Of a DNA stretch of 64,000 nucleotides, positions 12,741 through 26,900 are shown one piece after another. The stretch lies in assembly GCF_020882245.1 (NCBI RefSeq), contig NC_083600.1, positions 11,718,001 to 11,782,000 on the forward strand. The letters run 5' to 3'. A program made the translations under genes and the position numbers. The DNA is from Rhopalosiphum padi (Eukaryota > Arthropoda > Insecta > Hemiptera > Aphididae). The notes beneath the pieces are model-generated. The model ran no database searches. It was given only the letters and a program-made list of their open reading frames with translations, and was not told the DNA's origin. The number at the start of each line of letters is the position of its first letter. Within the stretch, counting starts at the first letter, position 1.

Positions 12741-15700
12741 TTTTGATTTGTTACACTCAATATACCATTAGTATATTTTGTTAACTGTTTAATCATATTG
12801 AAATGCAATAATTTGTATTTGTATTTTATACATTCTATATTAAATATTATTTGCAATTCATTTTTTCAAACTTAACATTGAATAATTTTACATTTTCTGA
12901 ATTTTTCTAATTCATATTAATGTCAATAGTGAAATATGAGAATATCAACTATCCAAATTATTTTTCTTTCTCGACTGAAAAATCTCATTATTTCAATCAA
13001 TGAAGAATAAATCAGAGCAAGAATCTTTGGAAAAATTGTAAAGAAAATAATACAATAGAATTTCGCGAGAAAACATACCATGACATATTTTTAAATTTAA
13101 ATAATAAATAATGCAATAATATTTGACCTATAATAATTGTGAATAACAAAACGTTGTTTACAAAATAAAAATCTACGATTCGTCATTATGATACAAGGTC
13201 TTACAGTACAAAATTGTATAAATACATATAAAAATAAATTGGATTGGTCAACTACGTCGTAAGTGTTGAGTATCAATTTGCCATATCACGGATTTAGAAA
13301 TCTACACATCAACGTACGACTTAAGAAAATATTGCAGTGGCTAGTGTTATAGTTAAAACTGCTATGGTTGATGAACAATACTGAATATAAGATTCTTGTT
13401 ATTTCACAAGGACAATTGTAACATTGAAAAAATAGATTTTTGAAAGCATTGTGGCCTGTGGGTTAGAACCGTATCCCTAAATATTATTAACACGTATGAC
13501 AACAGTTTTTATATTGTCATGGGATAATAGTAAAATACTATAACACTTGAACATCACATCAAATAAAATGTACCAAGTGACTTAAAAGGAAATTCTATTA
13601 AAAAAAATGTATAATAATTGGATCTTGATTCTTGGTTATATTTCTTAAATTTTTTTATCTATTTTTTAGATAAATTCCATAACATTGTTAATGTAGCTTA
13701 TGAAGAAAATTGTATAAAAAAAAATTCTTTTGTTAATAAAAACGTGAAGGCCTGTAGCAGTTTTGCAGTTTCTTTTCATATGTTAATTAGAAAACGTACC
13801 ATATTTAGCAACATTTTCTTTAGAATCTAACAAGACGGGGTTAGAAACGTAGAGCTATTTAATCTTGAAGAGAGTTATTAATGTTTTTATTAAAATAATT
13901 TACATATTTTGTTTTTGTATGATATGTTTTTAATAATTATATTCGTAATAATATTTTAGAACAACGTTTGATTAAATAACTAATATTTTAACTACAACTT
14001 TTAATAAATAAATAGAATTAACTTAATAATATTTAATGTATTTCATTTTATTGAAAAATAATTACACAACAACTCAACTTATGAATATTGCACCATTTTT
14101 TCTCCATTAGATCATTTTAAAATGCATATTTATTATTTATACATGTCAGAAATGTATAAATAATTTAAATGTTTTAAATTGTAATTATATTCATACCTGT
14201 AACTATTTTACTAAACTTTTGGTAAATAAAAATAAGTTTATCTATGTCTATATATATAATTATAACCTTAAACCGTATTTATAATGATTTTTAAATATAA
14301 TAATATCATATTTATTTCCAATCAGTTTATTTGCAATTAAATATATATATATATATTTATTAATTTAATTGTTTCAATATACTGAATGTTTTGCAATACA
14401 ATTTTCTTTTCACTAAATTTAATTTTGAAATATATAAATTCAACCAAGTTAGTTGTTTTTAGTTAACATTCTCAATGATTATGAAATGAAATAACCTTGT
14501 GGTGGTGTGGTCTTATTCAATAGTCATCTAGAAAAAACACTAATGAAATTTCCTGGAAAAACATGATGGTTATCGAAAACATTTTTGTTTTATACAAAAG
14601 TAATCATTTTTAATCTTTAATTTTACACAATATTATTAAATTGTATGATAGTTATAAAATATATGAAATTTCAATTTCGTTTTTAGAGGTCTTAAAATTT
14701 TACTTTAATATTTTCTGGGCCAAAAACGTAGAATTTACATTTATTTCTTTCTGTACAGAGTACAAAACTTATATGTTTATTATTTTTTTTCTGTGTAAAG
14801 CCAAGTTATGCAGATAGAGTATTTATAGAACACAATGAATAATATCATAATGATTAGAAATGTCAGAAAATCAGGAATTTCCGATTTTATTTCAAACCTA
14901 CAAAAAAAAAAAAAAAAAAAATAATAATAAAAATAAAAATGTTTAGTTCACTGCCGTAAATGCTGTGACAAAATTGTCTGTAAATATTTAACAGGTGTTA
15001 GAAATATGTTATGCTGAAGAAATCTTGGAATACTTTTGTGCATATTGAAAAGGTATAAATTTTATAATGTTAATAAAAAGTTATTTTTTCAAACTTTCTC
15101 AGTCAACGGTGTATGAAAAAGATAATGTTTATACAAAGTTATACTTTAAAGAGAACAGACTTAGTTGGCGTAATAACATTGTGTTATTATACCTACTCTT
15201 CTTCACGTTTTCATAAATTAATAATAGTCTTGTATATACAATCTTTTATTTGTTAATGGTGTATCAACTTTCAATTTTCAAATGTTAACCTAAAAATGTA
15301 ATTTTAAATTATATAGGATATTATTTTTAATTTAGGTTTATACACACTTAATAATATAGTACCTAGATTTTTAATGATATAATAATTAATTTTAAAGACA
15401 GGGAAATAAGTATGAGTTTATAGTTTTTATTCACGAATACTTATTATTTACTTATACTTATTTTTTATATTTATACTTTATTTAACTTATATTATCACTA
15501 TCGAAAAAAATTAAGATTATAAATATTAAAATAATAATAATAATTTATTTAATCAAATAGTAATAACATAGGTACATATTAATCTACTAATGCTTTGATT
15601 TATAAAATCTAGTCCAATGATTTTATATAAATATTATTTATATTGATTATAATTTATAATTATTAAATAAATAAAACGTTCATTTAAATAGTTGGGATTC

Positions 15701-17340
15701 ATCTTACAAATATAATTATACTATCTGATAGTTACTGGGTGAATATTGTATGTATAGGTATAAGCTTTGTTTTTACTTTACCAAGAGGTAACGTAGATCT
15801 CTAGAGATAAAAAGTATGTTCTAAGTTCGGAAACATAATTTCCGCTGGGACATCCTAAGTGATTTTGAATATTCTGTGCGGTTTCTCTTGGTTTCTATTG
15901 GTATCTAATGTTCTGTGTACTGATTTCAACTACCAATAGAAATTGAATTATAGTAAAGTGTACATTTGTTATCGTTTAATGTTAAGTATAATCTATGAAA
16001 TATTATATTGTTTGGAAAATTTAAAATAAAAAAAATTTTCATTTTATATTCATATATATATAGGTTTTATGTGTTTCAATTAAATATGTTTTAACAATAA
16101 TCATAAAACAAAAATCAAGGTAAGGAAGTTATATTTATAATTATTTTTTTAGAATGTTATTAGAATAATCAAAATTTTATTTTGCTTATTTTATAATACC
16201 CTTAAGGCTGATAATAATAATAATAGGCTATACAGAATTATATCAGTATATTTAGTTTATTAGGTAGGTAACTACTATAATAACAATATAGTAGATATTA
16301 TCATTATAACTTTAGAAAAATAATATTTTTATATAGTACCTATATTTATACAAACTTAATCTTAATACGATTTATTTTTATTTTTTTTTTTAATTTAAAT
16401 TTAAATTAAGTTTGAAATCAAAAAAAAATATATATATATTTATATTACAAATAGTTCACGCTAACGTATGCTGAATGTAAAATGTAATTAAATATTTTAG
16501 AAGTGCATATAATAGTTATCATCAACAAGATTAAGTATATAAAACCTCTAAAACATCGAAATATTTACTTCTGTGTAATGTGTTTTCTGGTATGTAGTAG
16601 GTACTAAAAACTAATTAGTGCAATAAAAGAGAAAAATCTTTTACCTAACTAAAAATTACCTAAAAAGAAACATATTATAATATATAATTAATTATATTTA
16701 TTATTAAGTAATATAGTATGATATCCTTATTTAATGTCCTATAATTGTATGTTGTTCCAAATTTGTTATCTAAAAATTTTTCATTACTTTTGAAGATTTA
16801 AATGTCAATGGCCTTCATCGAATAGTTTATTTGGCCAACAATTACTGTTGTCTTTAGACGCGTACCTATATCCAATTATCGTTGTTTATACATAAGATCA
16901 GGTTTACATAAATTGCTCTGTTTATGTATAATCTCTTCGGTCCCTTTTGTACAGTACAAAGAGACACGTTTCAATATGCAAGAGTAATGTACGTTGTGCT
17001 GAATCATGTTCCCGATTAATTTTCAATGATTTAATATGATTTTGATTAATTGGGTTACATTTGTATGTTAACAAATTTTATTAAATTAATTTTATAAAAG
17101 AATCCAATTACTTTTTATCACTTGCGTTTTTCTGATAAATGATTTATATTTATTGCAGTTAACCAGTATTATGAATTAATAGAGAAATAGCATAAAAAAA
17201 TAATAGTTATAATATATAATATAAAATTATAAAATAATAATTGAGTAGCGTGTTTTTTTTTGTAAAATATTTGATAGTTTTATTCTAACAAAATTTGCAA
17301 AATGATTTCACAGAGTAATATAATAATTATATAATATTTG
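12741..17340. other. AT-rich non-coding stretch
   Basis: No gene seen. It contains a long poly-A tract followed by AATAATAAAAATAAAA near 14902-14940 and a 12 bp perfect inverted repeat at 15892-15942. The frame at 13618-13830 is low-complexity and not convincing. Confidence 0.6.
15892..15942. repeat. 12 bp perfect inverted repeat (hairpin-forming)
   Basis: TTTCTATTGGTA at 15892-15903 is matched exactly by its reverse complement at 15931-15942, with a 27 nt spacer. It sits in a somewhat less AT-rich patch (about 15780-15960). It may be a small palindromic element core; no target duplication is obvious. Confidence 0.6.
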
Positions 17341-18320
17341 ATAATATCATAAAATCATGTTCTTTTCGTGGCATACACGATCGTCGTTGTCGAGAGAGAA
17401 ACGCGCGATCCCACTATTGCATCGGTTCGTATTTTCTTTCTTCTATTTTCTCGTCGTAGAACTATTGTAGGGCCTACGGTCCGCTATGCATTCAACAAGT
17501 TTTTTCCGCGGTTATTATCGAAATTATAGCAGGTATATAGGTATACCGTATATATATAAATATATATATATATAATAATAGTACGGGAAACGCGTCACTG
17601 CAGCTCTAGCGCGGGCGGCGTAAGACGTATCAATACCACTGTATAATAGTATTCCGATTTCGCGCGACTCGTCCGCTATACACGATTTCGCAGTGTGTGC
17701 AGTGTTTCACGGTTGACTTGGAACGCGGCCAACGGTGTGCGCATCAACCGTGGTAATAATTTAACGTCTTCGCGAGTATTTGCGTGCGTACGTTCGTATA
17801 CGGCATAATATATTGTTTTACGGATCGACTCGGGACTTTGTCATGTAGAAATACCACTATATTTTGTACGGTTCGACCGCAGCAATAACGGGGAAAGGGG
17901 ATAGTGACGAGAGATTAAACGTGGCGTGACGCTGCAGTGGAAGACAATTCCGATACGAATTAGTTTCGTGTGACTCATTAGATGGTGGCGCGGCGTACAA
18001 CTTTAGCGGCGGCGGTTGTTAATAGTCGATCCTAACGCAGTGCGTTTATGTAATAATAATAATAATAATAATAATATATATACGTACGCACTATGGAGTA
18101 GACGTTGCGATATTACACATAACACTGGTATAACACCACTCGAGAATTATAATTAGATATTATAATATTCGCTTATTGACATTTAAACGCCGCGCGTAAG
18201 CGTATGACACTGGAAAAGTGTACGAACGGCGAATACGAAATGAGCAGTATTATTCCTATCTGATAACGAAAAACACGACACCTCGAGTCTAAGAAGCGGA
18301 TAATCGATAAACCGCAAACT
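17340..18320. promoter_or_regulatory. CpG-rich island, candidate promoter and 5' exon region
   Basis: A sharply delimited GC/CpG-rich block (CGCGCG, CGGCGG and TCGTCG words) in AT-rich DNA. TATATAAATA-like text at about 17550-17562 precedes GTACGGGAAACGCGTCACTG by about 30 bases, and initiator-like GCAGT text recurs near 17690. In AT-rich insect genomes such blocks usually mark transcription starts and first, often untranslated, exons. No open frame of note follows, and direction is not settled. A (TAA)n run lies at 18051-18075. It could be an alternative start or an unrelated non-coding RNA. Confidence 0.4.
18051..18075. repeat. (TAA)n microsatellite
   Basis: About eight units of TAA/AAT inside the 17-18 kb island. 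Confidence 0.9.
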
Positions 18321-20503
18321 ATAAGTTAAATTATAATAACTGTGTGTATAAAATATTTACAATATAAAAAAAATATACATATAATATGTTATTATAGTAA
18401 TTACTGCAATGTAAATGTAACGCTTGTCGTCGAAGTGGAAGAAAAATAAATTTAAAACAATAATAAATTGTCATAATGGACGTGAAAATGCTTTAAAAAT
18501 AACAAACGATCGGGTTTCTTATACAAATTTTAAATTGAATAACACAAAAAAAAAAAAACAGTACGCACACTTTTAATTAATCACTATTTATTAATTTTTT
18601 CGAGTTTTTGTTGTCTGACGATAAAACATCAATTGATTAAAATCATGTCTGAAATTAATATTCCATTATTTGAGTTATCATCATGTGTTTATATAAAAAA
18701 AATAAAACGAAATAATATTGTTTCCGTTCTTCTGTTTCTTATAATAATTTTTGATTCCATCGATGTAATGCTAACATAATATAGTACAAACAACTACACA
18801 GAACTAATGAGGTTTATATATAAAATATATATTTATGTCAAAATCAGTTGTTTTAGTTTGTTTTCAGCATAGTCGAAAAACGATTATAATTATTGGAAGT
18901 TAATACAAAAATATATCGAAATTCGAAATACAAAAAAAAAAAAAAACAAAAAATTTCTTGATGGCCAATATCAATAGCTGTATTGAAGTATTAATATCAT
19001 TGACCTTTATTGTGGTGATCGATCATAGTTAGTTTTATACCTATATTTGAAATGTAATTATAATTTTTAATTATAATAATAACAACAACAATATTTTTAT
19101 AATTTATACTTTAGAATCAAAAAAGGGAATTTCAAGTATTTTTCTTAATCATTGAAAAAATGGGAATATTTAAGAAATATCAGTTTTTCACAAAATTAAA
19201 ATCGTTTAATAAGTCGAGGACTCCGTGGATAAAATCTTTTGAGAACCACTGAGCTACCACATGTGATTAAATATATAATTACACAATAATTAATTTAATA
19301 AGCTATTTTATTACAAAAATTTTTTTTTTTTTAATTAAAGTGAAATTATAGCAACAAGGCACTAGAATATGTCTTATTACCACTTAACCATTTTCTTTTA
19401 ACAGTTTTACACTAATATCGTAACGTGAGTTTGCACGCAGTTTATAATTAACAAACTATAAGATAAGTGTGTATTGAATTTTAGCTCAAATTACATACAA
19501 CATTTTTGGATGTAGGTTTAAATTCACGATAGAAATCCCGCATGACAAATCAGTAGATGTGTACTTTTTTTGTAGTTAAATATAATTCAATCTAATGGAA
19601 AAAGAAACCTACACGGCCATGTAGTGAAATTGCCTATTTGTTAAGCCGTTTAATTATTTTATTTGTTATTTTTGGAATAAAATTTATGTAAATTAAATTT
19701 CCTCACATAATATGAATATTCATATAATTACTTATAAAATCTTAGAATAATGAACTTTTTATTTATCTTAAAAAAAATATGATAATTTACAACTAAAGCG
19801 GATGATCAATTTTGTAATGAAAATAAATAAATTTATTAATACCTACGCAACAACAATAACGCCTCTATAACAATCTTTATTCATAATATGTTACAAGTTA
19901 ATTAAATTTTAAAATTATCTACAAAATATAATAAATGTATTATTTTAAATATTGAATACGCAATTCATTTTAAATACTTTCCCATAAATATTTTGAAATA
20001 TTCTTAAAATATGAAATATATTAAAATGTATAAGTTGTTAAATTTAATTAAGAACATTTATAATTTTTCACTTTTATGATATTATAAACATTTGAGAAAA
20101 TTACTTAAATATTTTATGATGTTTCTGATTATCACTGTCGAAATAAAACAAATGCTGGATACAATATAATTTTTGACATAGATAAAATAAATGAATAAAT
20201 GAAAATTAATTAAAATGTGATCACATCATAACAATTAATTCATAAGATAAAATCATCAAGTTGAATAATTTATAAATAATAATCATAGTACAATGTATAT
20301 TATTTGATGTATATTTTGTTTAAAATTTAAAATCTATATTTTTATACGCTATTTATAAATATGCAGGATTATGTTTTAAGGAATTTTGCCATTAGAAAAA
20401 TAATAATAAACAAGTAGTTATTTTTCATATGAAATTGTAAACAAATGTCCGACGATTTTAACCATACTTAGTAGTTGTCAATAAATTCATTAGTATATTA
20501 TAT
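18321..20503. other. AT-rich non-coding stretch holding one hAT-like end
   Basis: AT-rich, with long A runs near 18545 and 18932. Apart from the hAT-like terminus at 19213-19251, nothing recognisable. Confidence 0.6.
19213..19251 (-). mobile_element. Single terminus of a hAT-type DNA transposon
   Basis: On the minus strand the segment starts CAGTGGTTCTCAAAAGATTT and runs into TCCACGGAGTCC. This is the well-known hAT terminal pattern (CAGTGGTTCTCAA then ACGGACCC-type text). The outer edge is at 19251. The element body would lie to the left, but no matching left end was found down to about 18.0 kb, so the copy is truncated or the far end has decayed. No transposase frame is present. Confidence 0.65.
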
Positions 20504-20928
20504 TTAAGAGGACCCACATGTGTTCTCTGTCTTACTAACGTACATCATAACAAATTTTCGTTCAGCAGTATACATTTTGTGACGTTAGCTTTAATATTAG
20601 AGTAAATTTACCTATTATCAAATTTAAAGGAAAGAATATTATCTAGACAATGAAATATAAATTTAATGATATTATTATTTTAAAGTGAGTTACAGCTATG
20701 TAAAAATATAACAAATTTAAAATGTTCATAACTCACTTTAAAATGATAATATCAATAAAATCATATGTCTTTGTCTAGTTAATATTCTTACCTTTAAATT
20801 TGATAATAGGTAAATTTATACTCTAATATTAAAACTAACGTCACAAAATGTATTCCGCTAAACGAAAATTTGTTATGATGTACGTTAGTAAGACAGATAC
20901 AACACATGCGGGTATGGCGTCCTCTTAA
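20504..20928. mobile_element. 425 bp palindromic MITE with TTAA ends (piggyBac-like)
   Basis: The two halves are imperfect inverted copies about 190 bp long. The left arm TTAAGAGGAC...CTGTCTTACTAACGTACATC is mirrored by GATGTACGTTAGTAAGACAG...GTCCTCTTAA on the right, continuing through ACGAAAATTTG and GTAAATTTA blocks to a short central loop near 20690-20735 where AGTGAGTTA faces TAACTCACT. TTAA at 20504-20507 and 20925-20928 fits the invariant TTAA target of piggyBac-type elements. There is no coding capacity. Mismatches near the outer ends (GACCCACATG against GACGCCATACCC) show some decay. Transcription would give a long double-stranded hairpin. Confidence 0.85.
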
Positions 20929-23900
20929 TTTTAGTTTTATGAAAATTCTACTACTCTTTTTATTTAGAAAAAATATGCAGTTGAACTGTACAATTATTTC
21001 AGAAATAAATTACATAAAAAAGTAACATTCATAATAAATAAATACGATATCTTGTATCTTGTAGTTTTAAACTAATATAGCAGCATCTAGAACTATTTAA
21101 TTAGTACAATTTTTTTTTACTATTATCATTATTTGATCCTTAAATATTATGACGCATATCTTACACATGCTTATTAAACCAATTTTATATTTTTGGTCGT
21201 GTTAAATAATGTTTTAAAAAGTAAAAAATTAAAGTTATTTTGTTGTATAAAATAATTTATTTTAATGAAATAAATATTTATTTTAATATGTTTAAAAATT
21301 ATAAATCTAAATATTTTAAACACAAATACTTGTATCACAATATCAAATAAGTACTCAATTGTTATGTAACATATTCACAAATTTAATTAGTGAGTTATAA
21401 ATAATTATTAAAAACCATTTGTTTTTGTTTACGGTAATGATAAAAATACCTAAAAAGTGCTAAAAGTATTAAAATTCTAAAGAAGATTTGTATTGGCCGT
21501 GATATAGGATATTTTACAAAAGGTATTGAGTTTATTGCCACGGTGCTTAGGGTCAGCAGAGAAGTATAACATTTGGATACTAAACCGAATTTAGACCCTT
21601 ACTGGTTTATGGTGTGGCTTTAACTGGCTTAAAAGGAAATTAATTGTACAGAATGGACCCGAGAATGTATTGAGCATGACTTATGTATATTTAAATAACT
21701 CAAACCACTCGTGGACATGGGAAACTCTACTGTGACTAATTTTAATGAATAATTTTATTTATTTACAACTAAACATAACCTAACCTAACGTTTGGTGATA
21801 TTAGTAAAATAATATAATTCAATATTATACTTAATATTAATGATGTAACATTAAAGTCTGAATCATAAAAAGTATGTATCTATAAAGAGTGTTTTAATTT
21901 AATCTAATTTTAATTAAAATATTATTTACTATCATATTTATTATATATAAGATTATTTAGTTTACTGGTATTAAAAAAGCATGATGAATAGTGTTAGTTA
22001 TCACTTATCACATACAAATAATAGAAATGAGCTACTCGGACGGATGGGATCAATTTGTGATGTATTATTATGTTTCAATGTAGGTATAATTTATTGATTT
22101 GTTTTATGCCTTGCCATTGTTTTACTTTGCATTTAAAATATAACTACTGACTATTATAAATATATTTATTTAGTCTAAAATATTCCAATCCATTGAGATG
22201 TTTTATAAACATTTCTCAAAATCCTAACCAAAAAAGGATAAGAACAACTATATTAATATTATACTAATAAAAATATCATCGTCAATCTAGTACTACAGTC
22301 TTCAGAATAAAAAAATATCATTATTAAATCAAACATTTCTTATTTTAAATAGAATGTAAAATAACCCAGTTTAATACAATACAATTATACTTTGTAGTCT
22401 GTAGAAACTAATAAATATTTATAATAAATAAAATAATAATTATCAGAGGTTTTTTTCACTCGTACTACTTTTAGTTTTAATGGATAGGTAAATAAGGTTT
22501 CATTGGTGTTTATTTCAATTAGGTAAAATCTACTATACATAATACAAGTTCTATTTAAAATTATTTGCGAATTGAAAATGAATCAATATATTATTATAAT
22601 AATTTTCTCATTTATGATATCATACCTTTTAGTATGACTCGAATACACAGAGAACTTGATAATATATTTGGAAATTTTCGCCCAACAAACTTTAATGGAA
22701 AATGTAAAATACGTATTTTGATTATTTAATAATAATATACCTTATTAAATTTAACCAAGTATGTAGGTACTTTGCACTTTATAGTTGTCTAAATAACCTA
22801 TAGGCTATAATTGAGCATAACTAGTTATTTGTTCTATAACAAAAATAAATATAATATAAGAATAGATATAAAAAATAATTATTAAAAAATATTTCTAATT
22901 TATTGTTAAATTATTTAAATTAAATATATATATATATAATTATTCAGTTAATCCAGTATTTATAAGATTATTAAAATTGTACGATTAAGTTATATCTGTT
23001 TCCTTTATAATTAATTTGGAAGGTAATAAAAAAACAGACAGAATTATCGTTAGTGATTTAATTATTTCCCGGGAGTTGATGATTATAAAGAAAACATATA
23101 AATGAGTTTTTAAAATGTATTTAAGGTTAATTAGCTTTACTACAATATTGATTAGTATTTTCGAAAATTGTTTATCTCTTCACAGCAGTTGTATGTGAGA
23201 TGATGTACAGCTTAAGATATTTTGTTAGATAACTTTGATTGATTTCCGGTAATATCATCTGCTCGTTAATAATTTCCTATACTGTGAGTTTATTCTTTTG
23301 TTTTAGTGTCGCATAGATGATATGATTTGTCCATTACTGGTTTAATAATTTTTATCAATGATATCCTATCGCTTTAAATGTTCCGAATCTTTGTCCTAAA
23401 AACGATAATCAGAATCCGCCGTAAATACATTGAATTACTGACGATACAGTGTACGATAAAACCACGCACAATAATGGATGTAGACCGACGATTTTTCTTT
23501 TCACCCGATTCATGCCATACCCTTTTCAATATGATATTTCGCCATTTCAGGCTGGTTGGTAGAATTCCTTTACCTTCTTATCGACTTATATTAAAACAAC
23601 TAGACTAAACCGATGAGGTGTAAATGGGTAGACAGTACTGAGTGGGGGGTAAGAGGCTTAGGATTTTGGCACATCGGAATGTTCAGGGTGGAATAAACGA
23701 CTGCAGAAATGTAATAAAGCGAAGAATTTTAAACCTTTGTTTTACGATCATTATGGGATATTGTTAAATTAAAACAAATGTGGACATAAATCAATACATA
23801 TACCTAATACCTATGTGCTTTGGAATTCAAAAAATATATAAATAAATGCATATTAATTTCCATCATATAGGATATTTCTATATAGGTATTTGAATTTTAA

Positions 23901-26900
23901 GCATTGTTTACAAAATAACTATGATTTATAGCTAAATTCCTAATAAAAATGACAAAAATATAAAGCTGGACCAGACACAGTACTGTATGAAATCTTGGCA
24001 TGCATTCTTGAAAAAAAAATAAATAATTTTAACGATTATCTTTAGTCATAATTCATAATGTTTCAATGTTCACGTAAGTTACTACAGATATTCTTTTTAT
24101 ATTGAAAACATTCGTATTATTAATATAATATTTAATTTAAAATAATAAATTCTAATATTATGTAAATTTTCATATACTAATAGTTGTTATAAGTTATTAT
24201 TTATAAATTATACTATTAAAAAATGATGCATATTTGCTTAGTTAAACAAAAGTAAATAAATTATAATAAAAGTAAAATCTTTGTTTTTTTTATTGTATTT
24301 TAAAATGTATAAATATTTATATATTTAATAGTATTAAATCAATATTATTCATATTATCTCAATTAAATTGCATTTATATTATAAGTGTATTGTATTATTT
24401 ACTAATATAATGTGATCAAAAATCATAAAAATTTAGTTTTTTGATCATTGTTTGGAATTCTATAAAGTATTAGATATATTCTTCACTGTTTAAGATAATT
24501 TTTAGGTATTTAAGAGTTAATCATTTCATAAAAAAGCTTTTTTTTTATATAGTTTTCTGCGGATAATATAATTTAAGGAAAAGTAAACGTTATTATGTGT
24601 GTACAAAATTATACGAGTTAAGGAAAATACATTAATGTTTTTTTTTCAAAGGAAGATATTGGATGCGTAGGAAATTAGACTTTTAATTATTTTATTAATC
24701 AAGAAGAGTAATTTTAAATCGTCTTATTTTTAAAATTGTGATCAGTACAAAGCTTTTATATATTTATATAAATAATAATTTTGATTAAGTAGAAGTACAA
24801 AATAATAGAAATGTTAAAAGATTTTTAAAAATTAATAAAAAATAAATAATATAATATCAACATACTTAATATTAATTAATACATGTTTTAAATTAAATAA
24901 ATATATAAAAAAAACATAATTAGTTACATAATAGATTACATAATATAACGAATAAAGAAATACGAATGTAAAAATGTTATGTTATTGCATAATGCATGGA
25001 TGTATCCAATAAACATTTAAATTTTAGATCAACGGAGGAGTATGACAAAATTTCGTGGTTAACCCCGGCTGATTCACACCACTAATCCAATGTTGTATAC
25101 TGTATTACTATGCATAAAGATAGTATTAACGTATAGAAGTGTGATATTGTACTTTGTGTAAATTGTAAATTCAAAATGAAAAAAGGTTTCTTTTGAGAAA
25201 TTTGCATTCAAATTAGTTCAAAGTTGATTTTTTCAAACTAACTTTATTTGTATACATTACAACTATATCGTATAATAAACATAGAATATAAAGTGAAATA
25301 ATACACGCTTAATGATTAATTTTAATAGAAGTCAAATAAGATGCAGAGTAGTTTAATTACAAAACAAAATCAGGGTAATCTAAAATATGTTCTTTTAAAT
25401 TTATAATTGTGTTAGTTATTTACTAATATTAAACATCAATTGATATTTAAATTTTTTTTTAATCATTACAATGTTCAGAAAATTAACATTTTTGTTGATA
25501 TACATAAACAGTTATAAACTGTATCATGTAGTCAAGAATATATATTTTTTACAATAAACGTTTAACGATTTTTTAACGAATTGTTATATAATTTCCATTT
25601 GTTTAAAATTGAATAAATATATTTATAATTAAAATTGTAAATACAATTTAAAACATAATAAAGTATAAAATAACAAAAATTAAATATTTAATTGATTAAA
25701 GTAGTAATTGTTAAATATATCAATGAAGAAACTATTCAAATATACATATTAAAGTTAAAAATAAATATTTTTACTTATTTTAAATAAGCACAGACGTTTT
25801 ATGTATTATACTTTTTGAACTGTCCAAAGAATATTCAAAGCTTAGAGTTCATAGATTGTTTCAAGTTAATTTGTTTATTGAAATATAAATTACTTAATGA
25901 GAGAGAAGTAAGTTTAAATGCATAACCATGTATAAACATTAAAGTGACCATTTGTTTTTCAACTTTATTTAAGTTAACGTTTTCAGGTGGGTAATTTTAC
26001 TGTACTGTAGTGCTATCTTATGTTTGTTTTAAATACTTGAATATACATCCAGTCTCCAGCATACTAATACAATTTATTTTTATGCGTTTTCATTCTAACC
26101 AAGTCAAGTACAGGCCTGGGGGCATATATTATAGTTTTATACTATTCTGTATACGAAAACAGTAAATAACAATTGGGAAAAATAAAATGACTAATCATTA
26201 AAATTTCAAGAGCAGAAGAAAAATTGCTTCTATTTAAACTATACCAATGATTTAAAATGTAACATTTGTTTTCAAAAACGAATCTTGTCTGTTGATTGAT
26301 ATTATGGCGGTGGGTAGGTACTTATAGTGCATTATTAATTTTTCTATGAATCTATGAATATTTACTTCTGATAGGTCCATACGCGCTAATAATATAATGA
26401 TATACAGTTACGTGCCACATACATTCAATGTTGATCGCGAAGCTATATACGGAAAGTGATTCAAAAGTGAACATATTGATATATTGTGATAAAAGTGCAC
26501 AAATATATTATGATAAAAAAAAAAAATGAATAAATAGTATTTGTACATTTAATAACTAAATTATGTTTAAGTGGGATATTGAATGATATAATAAATTTTA
26601 AAACATAATTCATATATTATTATATTTTGCTTTAGTATTTAAAAGTAAACAGTCATTGATCACATAAACTTATCATACGGTTTGATTATGAACTTAGTTG
26701 ATTACATTAATGAATATATTATAAAAAAAAAAAAATTTCAAAAGTATTCCCAGAGAAGAACTGTGCTTTTTAGCTGAATATTTTTTTATAGTATTATAAT
26801 TGTAAGAAAAAAAGTTTCATAAAACAAAAATCAAAATATTTTATAATGAATCCTAAAACAATTTAGTTGAAGAATATTTTATTTTAAAAAATAAAACATT

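Noticed and set aside
17868..17884. GGTTCGACC resembling a tRNA B box
   Set aside because: No A box at the right distance, and the flanks do not pair as an acceptor stem or cloverleaf.
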